Assembly (NCBI GenBank): GCA_050329575.1
Contig: JBHJOP010000006.1
Coordinates: forward strand, 9,296 to 73,295
DNA length: 64,000 nt
DNA from: JAUXFS01 sp050329575
Lineage (GTDB): Bacteria; Pseudomonadota; Alphaproteobacteria; Rhodospirillales; Defluviicoccaceae
Reading direction: 5' to 3'
Positions 42,539 through 51,072 of the stretch are shown here, one piece after another. The position numbers and the translations under genes are program-made. Positions within the stretch are counted from its first letter, which is position 1. Each line of letters starts with the position of its first letter. A model generated the notes under the pieces. That model was not told the origin of the DNA. It worked only from the letters and a program-made list of their open reading frames with translations, and made no database searches.

Positions 42539-43725
42539 TCGCCCGAGGTCTTCATTGGCAACCCGCGGTGCTGGTCGGCACCGGCGAGGAATCCGCTCAG
42601 CACCCGATGGAACTCGGGTTCGTCGAGCAGGAAGGCGTCGTGCCCGCCGGTGGAGACGATCTCGGCGAAGCTGACGTTGGCCGCCACCCCGTTCAAAGCG
42701 TGCACGATGCGGCGGCTCTCTGCGGTCGGATACAGCCAATCGCTGGTGAACGAGATCACGCAGAAGCGGACCGTGGTCCCGACGAACGCCTGGGCGAGCA
42801 CGCCACCGGTGCGCGCCGCGATGTCGAAGTAGTCCATCGCCCGGGTGATGTAGAGGTAGGAATTGGCATCGAAGCGTTCGACGAACGTGATCCCCTGGTG
42901 GCGGAGATAGCTCTCGATCTGGAAGTCGGCATCGAACCCGTAGGTGACGCCGGTGCGGTTCTGCAGGCGGCGGCCGAACTTCTCATGAAGCTTCGGTTCC
43001 GACAGGTAGGTGATGTGGGCCGCCATCCGCGCCACCGCCAACCCCCGGTGGGGGCGTTTACCGTAGCGCCAGTATTCGCCGCCGCACCAGTCGGGATCGG
43101 CCATGATCGCCTGCCGCCCGACCTCGTGAAAGGCGATGTTCTGCGCGCTGTGGTAGGCGGCGGTGGCGATCGGCACCGCCGCGAACACCCGCTCCGGGAA
43201 CAGCGCCGCCCACTCCAGGACCTGCATGCCGCCCATCGAGCCGCCGACGACCGCGAAAAGCCGGTCGATGCCGAGGTGATCGAGCAGCATCGCCTGGGCG
43301 CGCACCATGTCGGCGATGGTGATCACCGGAAACGACAACCCCCACGGCTCGCCGGTCGCGGGATCGATCTCGCTCGGTCCGGCCGAGCCCATGCACCCGC
43401 CGAGAACGTTGACGCACAGCACGAAGAAGCGGTCGGTGTCGAGCGGCTTGCCGGGGCCGACCATCATCTCCCACCAGCCCGGCTTGCCGGTGACGGGATG
43501 GATCTCGGCCATGAACTGGTCCCCGGTCAGCGCATGGCAGACGAGAACGGCGTTGGACCGGTCCGCATTCAGCCGGCCGTAGGCCTGGTAGGCGACGGGG
43601 AATTCGGCCAGCTCGACGCCGCAGTCGAGCCTGAGCGGCCGGTCCCGCCCCAGGAACAGGCGATGACCGGGCAACGCGAAGTCGGCCGAACCGCCGACGG
43701 AAACCAACTCCTTCGGTAGGATCAT
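42535..43725 (-). CDS. metX: Homoserine O-acyltransferase
   Basis: Protein of 396 aa, alpha/beta hydrolase fold, acylating homoserine in methionine synthesis. Nucleophile Ser in VGGSMGGMQVLEW; Asp in FTSDWLYPT; His in TGGHDAFLLD. NVLGGCMGSAGP and CHALTGDQ are conserved. Whether acetyl or succinyl is the donor cannot be certain from this. ATG 43725 is preceded by the small hairpin ACGGG-TAGT-CCCGT and no obvious Shine-Dalgarno sequence. Divergent from the chorismate mutase gene. Confidence 0.94.
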   Translation of the reverse strand: MILPKELVSVGGSADFALPGHRLFLGRDRPLRLDCGVELAEFPVAYQAYGRLNADRSNAVLVCHALTGDQFMAEIHPVTGKPGWWEMMVGPGKPLDTDRFFVLCVNVLGGCMGSAGPSEIDPATGEPWGLSFPVITIADMVRAQAMLLDHLGIDRLFAVVGGSMGGMQVLEWAALFPERVFAAVPIATAAYHSAQNIAFHEVGRQAIMADPDWCGGEYWRYGKRPHRGLAVARMAAHITYLSEPKLHEKFGRRLQNRTGVTYGFDADFQIESYLRHQGITFVERFDANSYLYITRAMDYFDIAARTGGVLAQAFVGTTVRFCVISFTSDWLYPTAESRRIVHALNGVAANVSFAEIVSTGGHDAFLLDEPEFHRVLSGFLAGADQHRGLPMKTSGE

Positions 43726-43766
43726 CGACGGGACTACCCGTATGAGTTGCGTTCGCGCGATACCCT

Positions 43767-43795
43767 TAGCTAGGGATTGTGCCCGGCGGTGTCAA
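43767..43795 (-). promoter_or_regulatory. Putative promoter of metX-metW
   Basis: Minus strand TTGACA (43790-43795), 17-bp spacer, TAGCTA (43767-43772). The -35 is perfect; the -10 is weak and lies in CCCTAGCTAAGGG, a partial palindrome that might be an operator. Confidence 0.45.
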
Positions 43796-43869
43796 TGTTT
43801 TCTTTGCTTTTGGACGTGGTTGTCATTATCAGTGGGCGACTTTTCGGGGGCTCCTCTCCGAGACGCGGG

Positions 43870-44823
43870 ATGGCATTTCCGGACGACAGTATGGCTGGCG
43901 AGACAACGCTGGACGCCGTGCGGCAGGCGATCGATTCGATCGACGATGCCATCCAGGACCTCATTGTCCGGCGGACCGAGCTGGTGGAAGACGTCCGCCG
44001 CCTGAAAGAGGACTGGCGGGTGAAGATCCAGCCCTCGCGGGAGGCGGAGATCGTCTACCGGCTGATCGACCGCCACCGCGGGCCGTTTCCGAAGCAGGAA
44101 CTGGTGGCGATCTGGCGACTGTTGATCACCGCGACACTGTCGTTCGAGGGGCCGTTCTCGGTCGCCGTCTACATGCCCTCCCCGGACAGCGGCTACTGGG
44201 ATCTCGGTCGCGACCAGTACGGCCAGTTCACCCCGATGACCCGCCACGGTTCGGTCCGTTCGGTGATCGAGGCGGTCCACCGCCAGGAGGCGACGGTCGG
44301 CGTGCTGCCGATGCCGAGTCACGACGACGCCGACCCGTGGTGGCGGCATCTGATGACCAGCCAGCCGGAGGCGCCGCGGATCATCGCCCGGCTGCCGTTC
44401 GCGGGGCCCGGCAACGGCCGCGGCGGCGATCTCGAAGCGCTGGTGATCTGTCCGGTGACGGTGAAGCCGACCGGTCGGGACCGTTCGTTCCTGGCCATCG
44501 AGTCCGAGAAGCGTCTCGGCCTCAACCAGTTCTCCACCGCCCTCGCCGAGGTCGAACTGCCACCCACCTTCGCCACCGTCTGCCGCGACGAGGGTGGGCT
44601 GCGGACGTGGCTGTATCTGGCCGAGGTCGAAGGCTTCCTGACGGCCGAGGACAAGCGCATCGCCCAGTTCCGCAACGCCCTCGGCAAGCCGCTCAAGCAG
44701 GCGTTGCTGCTCGGTGGTTACGCGCTGCCGCTGAGCGCCGAGCAGCTGGGCCTGCCGGCGTCCGGCCGCGGCACCGCGACCGCGGCGAAGCGGGCGGCCG
44801 CGCAGGACCGGGCCCCGACGTGA
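43870..44823 (+). CDS. Chorismate mutase (AroQ-type) with C-terminal extension
   Basis: Protein of 317 aa. Residues ~10-95 are an AroQ chorismate mutase helix bundle (LDAVRQAIDSIDDAIQDLIV, Arg/Lys residues in REAEIVYRLIDRHRG). The remaining ~220 residues look like a degenerate periplasmic-binding/prephenate dehydratase-like domain (GPFSVAVYMPSPDSGYW), found in alphaproteobacterial versions. It makes prephenate for the downstream HisC and TyrC type enzymes. Start ATG 43870 or 43891; neither has a clear ribosome binding site. GTGA overlap with hisC. Confidence 0.85.
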   Translation: MAFPDDSMAGETTLDAVRQAIDSIDDAIQDLIVRRTELVEDVRRLKEDWRVKIQPSREAEIVYRLIDRHRGPFPKQELVAIWRLLITATLSFEGPFSVAVYMPSPDSGYWDLGRDQYGQFTPMTRHGSVRSVIEAVHRQEATVGVLPMPSHDDADPWWRHLMTSQPEAPRIIARLPFAGPGNGRGGDLEALVICPVTVKPTGRDRSFLAIESEKRLGLNQFSTALAEVELPPTFATVCRDEGGLRTWLYLAEVEGFLTAEDKRIAQFRNALGKPLKQALLLGGYALPLSAEQLGLPASGRGTATAAKRAAAQDRAPT

Positions 44824-45914
44824 TCCTGCCTCGCCCGCGACCCGGACTGGAGGAGATCGCCCCCTATGTCGGCGGCGAGTCCGGAATCGCCGGCGTCGAC
44901 CGGGTGATCAAGCTCGCCTCCAACGAGAGCGCGCTCGGGCCGAGCCCGGCAGCGATCGCCGCGCTCCGGGAGGCCGCGGACGGCATCCACCGCTATCCGG
45001 ACGGCGGCTGCACGGCGCTGCGGCGGGCGCTCGCCGACTGCTTCCGGCTGGATGCGGAGCGGATCGTCTGTGGCGCCGGCTCCGACGAGCTGATCGGCCT
45101 CCTCTGTCGGGCCTATGCGGGACCCGGAGACGAGGTGCTGCACACCGAACACGGGTTCCTGATGTACGCCATCGCCGCGCGGACGGTGGGGGCGACGCCG
45201 GTGGCGGCCCCGGAGAGCAACCTCACCGCCGACGTCGATGCCCTGCTCGCCCGGGTCGGCGACCGCACCCGCCTGGTGTTCCTCGCCAATCCCAACAACC
45301 CGACCGGAACCTACCTTTCGGTCGCGGCACTGGCGCGCCTGCGCGCCGGTCTGCCCGACCACGTGCTGCTGGTCCTGGATGCGGCCTACGCCGAGTACAT
45401 GTCCCCCGCCCGCAACGACTACGACCCCGGCATCCGTCTGGTCGAGGCCGGCAGCAACGTGGTGATGACGCGGACGTTCTCGAAAATCTACGCGCTCGGC
45501 GGCTTGCGCCTCGGCTGGGCCTACTGTCCGGCGGCGGTCGCCGACGTCCTCAACCGGGTGCGCAACCCGTTCAACGTCTCCAGCGTGGCGCAGGTTGCAG
45601 GCCTCGCGGCGCTGGCCGACACGGCGCTGGTCGAACGCGCCCGCCGTCACAACGATCGCTGGCGGGCGTGGACCGTCGACCGCGTGCGGGCGCTCGGCTT
45701 CGACGTGCCGGACGGCCACGGCAACTTCGTGCTGGTGCGCTTCGCCGGCGAGCCCGGCCGTGACGCCGCCACCGCCGACCGCTTCCTGCGGGGGCGCGGG
45801 ATCATCGCCCGGCGGATGGGTGCCTATGGGCTGCCGGATGCGCTGCGCATCACCATCGGCCTCGAGGACGAAATGCGGGCCGTGGTCGCCGCCCTCGCCG
45901 AATTCGCTGGCTGA
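44820..45914 (+). CDS. hisC: Histidinol-phosphate/aromatic aminotransferase
   Basis: Protein of 364 aa, PLP fold I aminotransferase of the HisC branch. Motifs: KLASNESALGPSP, NPNNPTGTYLS, LDAAYAEY, and the PLP lysine in TRTFSKIYALGGLRLGW. Its place between chorismate mutase and prephenate dehydrogenase suggests it also acts on aromatic oxo acids or prephenate. GTG 44820 overlaps the upstream stop; tyrC follows three bases after its stop. Confidence 0.93.
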   Translation: MILPRPRPGLEEIAPYVGGESGIAGVDRVIKLASNESALGPSPAAIAALREAADGIHRYPDGGCTALRRALADCFRLDAERIVCGAGSDELIGLLCRAYAGPGDEVLHTEHGFLMYAIAARTVGATPVAAPESNLTADVDALLARVGDRTRLVFLANPNNPTGTYLSVAALARLRAGLPDHVLLVLDAAYAEYMSPARNDYDPGIRLVEAGSNVVMTRTFSKIYALGGLRLGWAYCPAAVADVLNRVRNPFNVSSVAQVAGLAALADTALVERARRHNDRWRAWTVDRVRALGFDVPDGHGNFVLVRFAGEPGRDAATADRFLRGRGIIARRMGAYGLPDALRITIGLEDEMRAVVAALAEFAG

Positions 45915-45917
45915 GCG

Positions 45918-46814
45918 ATGGCCGAAACCGACGACAAGGTCCATTTCGCGCGGGTCGCTCTCGTCGGCATCGGGCTGATCGGCTCCTCGCTCGCGCGTGT
46001 CATCCGCCGCGATCGGCTCGCCGACCACATCGCCGTCTGCGCCCGCAGCCACGCCACCCTCGACAAGGCGAGGGCCTTGGGGCTCGCCGACTCGATCACC
46101 ACCGATCCCCGCCAAGTGGTCGACGGCGCCGACTTGGTGGTGCTGGGCACGCCGCTCGGCGTCTATGCCGAGATCGCCGCGGCGATGGCGCCCGGCCTCG
46201 CGCCGGGGTGCATCGTCAGCGACGTCGGCTCGGTCAAGCAGTCGGTGATCGCCGACGTCGCCCCCCACCTGCCGGAGGGTGTGCACCTAGTGCCGGCCCA
46301 CCCGGTCGCCGGCACCGAGCATTCGGGGCCGGAGGCCGGCTTCGCCGAGCTGTTCGAAGGTCGGTTCTGTATCCTGACACCAGCGCCGGGGACCGACGAG
46401 ACCGCGATCGCCCGGGTCACCCGCCTGTGGCAGGCGGCGGGGATGGTGGTCGAGGTCATGAACGCCCGCCATCACGACACCGTGCTGGCGATCACCTCCC
46501 ACCTGCCGCACCTGATCGCCTACACCATCGTCGGCACCGCCACCGATCTCGCCGATCACCTCAAGCTGGAGGTGATCAAGTACTCGGCCGGGGGGTTTCG
46601 CGATTTCACCCGTATCGCAGCCTCCGATCCGGTGATGTGGCGGGACGTGTTTCTGACCAACCGCGACGCGGTCCTCGAAATGCTCGGCCGCTTCAGCGAG
46701 GACCTGACCGCGCTGCAGCGGGCGATCCGCTGGGGCGAGGGCGACAAGCTGGAGGAGCTGTTCACCCGCACCCGCGAGATCCGGCGCGGCGTGCTGGCGG
46801 CCAAGCAAGCCTGA
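45918..46814 (+). CDS. Prephenate/arogenate dehydrogenase family protein
   Basis: Protein of 298 aa (TyrA/TyrC family). NAD(P)-binding VALVGIGLIGSSLARVI, DVGSVKQSVI, HPVAGTEHSGPEAG and the helical dimer domain HHDTVLAITSHLPHLIAYT are all typical. It makes tyrosine precursors by oxidative decarboxylation of prephenate or arogenate; which substrate is undecided. Last gene of the chorismate mutase-hisC-tyr operon; convergent with the YqgE gene. Confidence 0.93.
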   Translation: MAETDDKVHFARVALVGIGLIGSSLARVIRRDRLADHIAVCARSHATLDKARALGLADSITTDPRQVVDGADLVVLGTPLGVYAEIAAAMAPGLAPGCIVSDVGSVKQSVIADVAPHLPEGVHLVPAHPVAGTEHSGPEAGFAELFEGRFCILTPAPGTDETAIARVTRLWQAAGMVVEVMNARHHDTVLAITSHLPHLIAYTIVGTATDLADHLKLEVIKYSAGGFRDFTRIAASDPVMWRDVFLTNRDAVLEMLGRFSEDLTALQRAIRWGEGDKLEELFTRTREIRRGVLAAKQA

Positions 46815-46832
46815 GCGGCGGACGGTCGGCGG

Positions 46833-47471
46833 CTACAGCGGCATCCCGGACAGCCGCAGCGCCCGTTCCCAGGCTCCGTCCGGATCGGTTCCGAAGACCA
46901 GCGCCTCCTCGGCCGTCGCGGTCAGCCAGTCGTCGCGTGCCAGCTCGCCCTCCAGCTGTCCCGGCCCCCATCCCGCGTAGCCGAGCAGGAACAGGCTCCG
47001 CCGTGGCCCCGATCCCGCCGCCACCGCCTCCAGCACGTCGCGGCCGCTTGAAAACGCCACCCCGGACTGGACGATCCGGGTGCTGGCGCCGACGTAGTCG
47101 GCGGTGTGCAGGACGAAGCCGCGGCCGGGATCGACAGGACCGCCGTAGAACAGGCGAACGGTGCCCTCGACACCGCCATGCCGGACGCCGAAGCCATCGA
47201 GGAGAGCGGCCAACGGTCCCTCGCCGAAGCCGCGGTTGACAATCAGCCCCATCGCCCCGTCGGCATCGTGACGGACCATGTAGATCACCGTTCGCGCGAA
47301 CCGCGGATCGGGCATGGCGGGAGCCGCGACCAGCAGCTGGCCGGTGAGAAATCGCCCGGAGCCCCGGTCGTCGGGCGGGGAGCGATCCTCCGCAGCCGCC
47401 ACCGCCGGCGCCGCCAGCACCAGGGCGGCGAGCACCGCGATCGCGAACGGGCGCAGCGTGGCGACGAGCAT
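46833..47471 (-). CDS. YqgE/AlgH family protein with signal peptide
   Basis: Protein of 212 aa. The YqgE/AlgH (UPF0301) core begins TGQLLVAAPAMPDPRFARTV and continues YMVRHDADGAMGLIVNR, VRLFYGGPVDPGRGFVLHT and LFLLGYAGWGPGQLEGEL. The first ~27 residues (MLVATLRPFAIAVLAALVL, then AAPAVAAAEDRS) look like a Sec signal peptide, whereas YqgE proteins are normally cytosolic. ATG 47471 begins that segment. It follows the DUF2125 gene on the same strand by 64 bp. Function of the family is unclear. Confidence 0.9.
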   Translation of the reverse strand: MLVATLRPFAIAVLAALVLAAPAVAAAEDRSPPDDRGSGRFLTGQLLVAAPAMPDPRFARTVIYMVRHDADGAMGLIVNRGFGEGPLAALLDGFGVRHGGVEGTVRLFYGGPVDPGRGFVLHTADYVGASTRIVQSGVAFSSGRDVLEAVAAGSGPRRSLFLLGYAGWGPGQLEGELARDDWLTATAEEALVFGTDPDGAWERALRLSGMPL

Positions 47472-47535
47472 GATGCGATGGTAGCGCAAATCGGGGGCGC
47501 CGTTCACCCCTCTGCGACCGCCGTCGCGGGACCGA

Positions 47536-48600
47536 TCACCAGCGGACCTCCGGAACCACCGCCAGCGGCAGCGGACCGGCATAGAGGGTGCGGTCCTGAA
47601 GGGTGAGCGGGATCTCGACCACCGGCGGACCGCCGCCGGCCGGCGGGCGCGCGACCAATGCCAGCAGCGCCTTGACGGCGAGCGCCGCGCGCTCGGCGAT
47701 CAGGCCCCGGTCGCGCAGGGCGTCGACGGCCGGCGCGGCGCCGACGATGCGGGCGTTGAAGGCACCGATCGGCTGGGCGGCGGCGTCCAGCGCCAGGGTG
47801 CCGTCGGCCGCGATGCCGAGCGGCCCGTAGGCGAGTTCGAAGCCGGCGATGTCGAGAACGCCGCCCGCGTCACGCCAGGCAAGCAGCGTTTCCGGCCAGC
47901 GCCCCGCATCCAGGGTCCCGCGCGGCGTCGCGGTCAGCGCCAACCGGGCGACGGCGTTGCCGAACGGCAGATCGAGGGTCTCCGGCAGGGCGATGCCGGT
48001 CGCCTGAAGGGCGAGCTCGCCGCCACCGGCGGCGCGATCGCCGCGCATCGTCGCCTCGATCCGTCCCACGGCGACACCCCCGCCGCCGGCGGCGGGGGCC
48101 AGCCGCAGATCGGCGATCCGCACCGCCACCCGCGCCGGTTCCGCGGTGGCCTCGAGCTTCGCCGCCGAGCCCCGGTAGCGGACCACCTGCGCGCCCGCCG
48201 CGGCATCGAGGCGCTGGGCGCCGGGCGCGTGGACCGTCACCCGGCGACCCTCGAAGAGACCGGCGGCGGCGGTCGCCTCGTCCGCCGACCACGTCCACCC
48301 GGCGTCGGCGAGGCGGCCGACGATCATCGGCTCGGAGAACGTCAGCCGCACGTCGCCGGGAAAGCCGCCGGTCCGCAGCCCGGCGTAGGTGATCCGGTAG
48401 CCCTCCCGCGCGCGCGCCTCGATCCAGTCGAGGGCAGCCGCGCGGAACTGGCCGGCGGCCAGCAGCCACACCGCGCCATAGGCGCAACCCGCCGCTAGCA
48501 GCACCGCGGCGGCCCATGCGAGCCGGCACCGGGGACGCCGCCCGGGAACGGCTTCGATCGCTGCGGGGCGATCGGCGGAGGATCCACCCGTATCGGCCAT
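47536..48600 (-). CDS. DUF2125 protein
   Basis: Protein of 354 aa. One N-terminal membrane segment (LAWAAAVLLAAGCAYGAVWLL, near residues 28-48) is followed by a beta-rich periplasmic region with YRITYAGLRTGGFPGDVRL, the DUF2125 hallmark. Repeated strands resembling AsmA-like lipid-transfer folds suggest an envelope role, which is inference. ATG 48600 starts the protein; a 10-bp-phased repeat array lies directly upstream. Likely co-transcribed with the YqgE gene. Confidence 0.85.
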   Translation of the reverse strand: MADTGGSSADRPAAIEAVPGRRPRCRLAWAAAVLLAAGCAYGAVWLLAAGQFRAAALDWIEARAREGYRITYAGLRTGGFPGDVRLTFSEPMIVGRLADAGWTWSADEATAAAGLFEGRRVTVHAPGAQRLDAAAGAQVVRYRGSAAKLEATAEPARVAVRIADLRLAPAAGGGGVAVGRIEATMRGDRAAGGGELALQATGIALPETLDLPFGNAVARLALTATPRGTLDAGRWPETLLAWRDAGGVLDIAGFELAYGPLGIAADGTLALDAAAQPIGAFNARIVGAAPAVDALRDRGLIAERAALAVKALLALVARPPAGGGPPVVEIPLTLQDRTLYAGPLPLAVVPEVRW

Positions 48601-48640
48601 GACCGCGCGGAATACAGGACCGGAGCGCGCCGGGTCGAGC

Positions 48641-48716
48641 CCTTTCTCGCCCGTTGTCGCCCGCTCTCGCCAGTTCTTGCCCGTTCTCGCGCCCCGTTCT
48701 CGCGCCCCGTTCTCGC
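48641..48716. repeat. Phased CCGTTCTCGC repeat array in a divergent promoter region
   Basis: Seven units close to CCGTTCTCGC: five contiguous 10-bp units at 48641-48690 (first four diverged), then two units at 48694-48703 and 48707-48716, each after a GCC spacer (13-bp period). It lies between the DUF2125 start (48600) and the EamA start (48775). Confidence 0.85.
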
Positions 48717-48774
48717 GCATTGCCGAAGTCCGCTCGGGACGCTACGGTGCCGTTCCCGTCCCGACCGCGAGCCG

Positions 48775-49680
48775 ATGCATCCCGCCGCCGCCCCCGATCC
48801 GCCGACCCCCACCCCGGCGACGACACCGTGGCTGACCGCGATGCCGGCGCTGTTCGTCGTCCTGTGGAGCACCGGCTTCATCGGCGCCAAGCTCGGGCTG
48901 CCGTATGCCGAACCCTTCACCTTCCTGACCCTACGGTTCCTTCTCGTCATCGCCGCGTTGACGGCCGTCGCCGTCGTCACCGCCGCGCCGTGGCCGGCGA
49001 CGCGGACGGAGGTCGCGCACGGCGCGGTGGTCGGCATCCTGGTCCACGGCGTCTACCTCGGCGGCGTGTTCGCGGCCATCACCCGCGGCGTGCCGCCGGC
49101 GGTCGCCGCGCTGATCGTCGGGCTGCAGCCGCTGCTGACCGCGGCGGCCGCGGGTCCGTTCCTGGGCGAGCGGGTCGCCGGTCGTCAGTGGCTGGGGCTG
49201 GCGATCGGTCTCGCCGGAGTCGGCCTCGTCGTCTGGGAGAAGCTCAGCTTCCGGCCCGAACACCTGGTCGGCGCCGCCTTCGCGGTCGCCGCCCTGGTCG
49301 GCATCACCATCGGCACCCTCTACCAGAAGCGCCACGTCAGCGGCATGGACCTGCGCACCGGCGCCGTCGTCCAGTTCGGCGCCGCGGCGCTGGTCATGCT
49401 GCCGACGGCGCTGGCGTTCGAGAGCATGGAAATCGTCTGGACCGGGGCGTTCGTGTTCGCCCTCGGCTGGCTGGTGGTGGTGCTGTCGCTGGGCGCGATC
49501 CCGCTCCTCTATGTGATGATCCGCCGCGGGGCCGCCGCCAAGGTGGCGAGCCTGTTCTACCTGGTGCCGCCGGTCACCGCGGTGTTCGCGTTCCTGCTGT
49601 TCGGCGAACACCTCGGCGTCCCGGCCCTCGCCGGCATGGCGCTCACCGCCGTCGGCGTCGCCCTGGTGACCAGGCGCTGA
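48775..49680 (+). CDS. EamA/DMT-family transporter
   Basis: Protein of 301 aa with about ten membrane helices in two EamA repeats (LWSTGFIGAKLGLPYAEPFT at the first repeat and VASLFYLVPPVTAVFAFLLF at the second). Drug/metabolite transporters of this type export amino acids or small metabolites; the substrate is unknown. ATG 48775. It is followed by chaC after 4 nt, probably co-transcribed. Confidence 0.9.
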   Translation: MHPAAAPDPPTPTPATTPWLTAMPALFVVLWSTGFIGAKLGLPYAEPFTFLTLRFLLVIAALTAVAVVTAAPWPATRTEVAHGAVVGILVHGVYLGGVFAAITRGVPPAVAALIVGLQPLLTAAAAGPFLGERVAGRQWLGLAIGLAGVGLVVWEKLSFRPEHLVGAAFAVAALVGITIGTLYQKRHVSGMDLRTGAVVQFGAAALVMLPTALAFESMEIVWTGAFVFALGWLVVVLSLGAIPLLYVMIRRGAAAKVASLFYLVPPVTAVFAFLLFGEHLGVPALAGMALTAVGVALVTRR

Positions 49681-49684
49681 GCCC

Positions 49685-50236
49685 GTGCCCCCGGGCGACG
49701 GCGACCTCTGGGTGTTCGCCTACGGCTCGCTGATGTGGGACCCGCGGTTTCCGCACGTCGAGTCCCGCCCGGCGACCCTCCACGGCTACCACCGGGCCCT
49801 TTGCATCCTGTCGGTTCGCAATCGGGGCACGCCGGACCGGCCCGGTCTGGTGGTCGGGCTCGACCGCGGCGGCTCGTGTCGTGGCCACGCCTTCCGGGTC
49901 GCCGTCCGCGATGTCGAGGCCACCCGCGCCTACCTCGAGGAACGGGAACTCGGCACCGGCGTCTACGTTCCCGCCACCCGCCGCGTCCGCCTGGCGGGCG
50001 GCGAATCGGTCGCCGCCCTCGCCTTCGTCAGCCGCCGCGACCATCCCCAGTACGCCGGCACGCTGACCGCAGACGACGCCGCCCGCCTGGTGGTGCAGGG
50101 CCGCGGCGCCTACGGCACCGCGCTCGACTACCTCCAGAACGTCGTCCGCCACCTCGACGCCTTCGGCATCGCCGACGGCCCGCTGCACCGGGTGCTGGCG
50201 ATCGCCGAGGCGGCGGCGACCGGCGAGGGCCGCTGA
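49685..50236 (+). CDS. Gamma-glutamylcyclotransferase ChaC
   Basis: Protein of 183 aa with the ChaC signature VFAYGSLMWDPRF, RALCILSVRNRGTPDRPG and catalytic Glu in the YLEERELGTGVY segment, ending with GTALDYLQNVVRHLDAFG. ChaC proteins degrade glutathione to 5-oxoproline and Cys-Gly. ATG 49685 lies 4 nt after the transporter stop. Its coupling to an EamA exporter could serve thiol or dipeptide export, an inference from position. Confidence 0.92.
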   Translation: MPPGDGDLWVFAYGSLMWDPRFPHVESRPATLHGYHRALCILSVRNRGTPDRPGLVVGLDRGGSCRGHAFRVAVRDVEATRAYLEERELGTGVYVPATRRVRLAGGESVAALAFVSRRDHPQYAGTLTADDAARLVVQGRGAYGTALDYLQNVVRHLDAFGIADGPLHRVLAIAEAAATGEGR

Positions 50237-50250
50237 TCCGGTTCTTTTCG

Positions 50251-50279
50251 TTGTCGGAACCGGCATTCGGGCATATATT
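50251..50279 (+). promoter_or_regulatory. Promoter of the 246-aa unknown protein gene
   Basis: TTGTCG (50251-50256), 17-bp spacer, TATATT (50274-50279); predicted start of transcription near 50286, about 33 nt before the ATG. Confidence 0.65.
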
Positions 50280-50318
50280 AGGATTACTTTCTCTCTCGAA
50301 CGGACCGCCTGCCGGCCG

Positions 50319-51059
50319 ATGCCCGAGCCCGAACCCGCGCCCGCGCCAGCCCCCGCACCCGAGACGCGACACCGGCGCCGTCCGCACGCCGGGGCGGTCG
50401 CCGCGGTCGTCGTCTCGCTCGGCAGTCTGGGCGGCTCTCTCTATCTGTCGATCGATGGCGAGGGCCTGGCGGCGCTCGTGCGCGCGTTGACGGGGACCGA
50501 ATCCGGCGCCGCCGTCTCCGATCCGGCCGCGGCGCCGGCGGTCGGCATCGGCGGCGGTATCCATTGGCAGGGCTCGCACAACAACACCTACCTCTACAAC
50601 AACGCGTTCCGGGTCGAGGTCGTGCGCCGCACCGGCGATGTCCCGGCCGCCAACCGGGAGTTGCGCGACAAGCTGCTGGCGGTGATCGAGGACCTGGTCG
50701 GCGAACTCGACCGCGACCGGGCGGCCCCCCACGCCCTGCAGCGGCTGGGCGAGCGGCTGGGAGCGATCATCGAAGAGACGCCGGTGTCCGCCTACCAGCT
50801 TACCGGCCGCCAGTTCACCCTCGCCCCCGGCGCCGCCTATTTCCTTCCCGGCGGCAGCAACAGCCTAGCCTACCTCGGCCCCGCCACAGACGGCGATCCG
50901 GACGAGATCGCCGTGATGCGCGACGGCCGGCGGGTGAGCATGCGCATCGGCAGCATCCGTGTCTTCACCCAGGGCGACCGCACCTGCCGCCTCGTCCTCC
51001 ACGCCCTCGCCCGCGACCGCGCCACGGCAACCTTCTCCTACACCTGCGGGGAGTCGTGA
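50319..51059 (+). CDS. Membrane-anchored protein of unknown function
   Basis: Protein of 246 aa that I do not recognise. Residues 1-22 are a PEPEPAPAPAPAPE tail and an arginine cluster; a single membrane segment follows (AGAVAAVVVSLGSLGGSLYL, near 25-44). The rest (about 75-246) includes a GGIHWQGSHNNTYLYNNAFR stretch, an acidic helix (ELRDKLLAVIEDLVGELDRD) and a C-terminal beta region with two Cys (DRTCRLVLHAL, SYTCGES) that may form a disulfide. It likely has its N-terminus in the cytosol and the body in the periplasm. Own promoter upstream. Converges on nrdJ. Confidence 0.7.
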   Translation: MPEPEPAPAPAPAPETRHRRRPHAGAVAAVVVSLGSLGGSLYLSIDGEGLAALVRALTGTESGAAVSDPAAAPAVGIGGGIHWQGSHNNTYLYNNAFRVEVVRRTGDVPAANRELRDKLLAVIEDLVGELDRDRAAPHALQRLGERLGAIIEETPVSAYQLTGRQFTLAPGAAYFLPGGSNSLAYLGPATDGDPDEIAVMRDGRRVSMRIGSIRVFTQGDRTCRLVLHALARDRATATFSYTCGES

Positions 51060-51072
51060 GCGGCTCGCCGGC

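Noticed and set aside
43726..43800. SAM-II riboswitch ahead of metX
   Set aside because: The predicted leader is only about 35-40 nt and lacks the conserved pseudoknot sequences.
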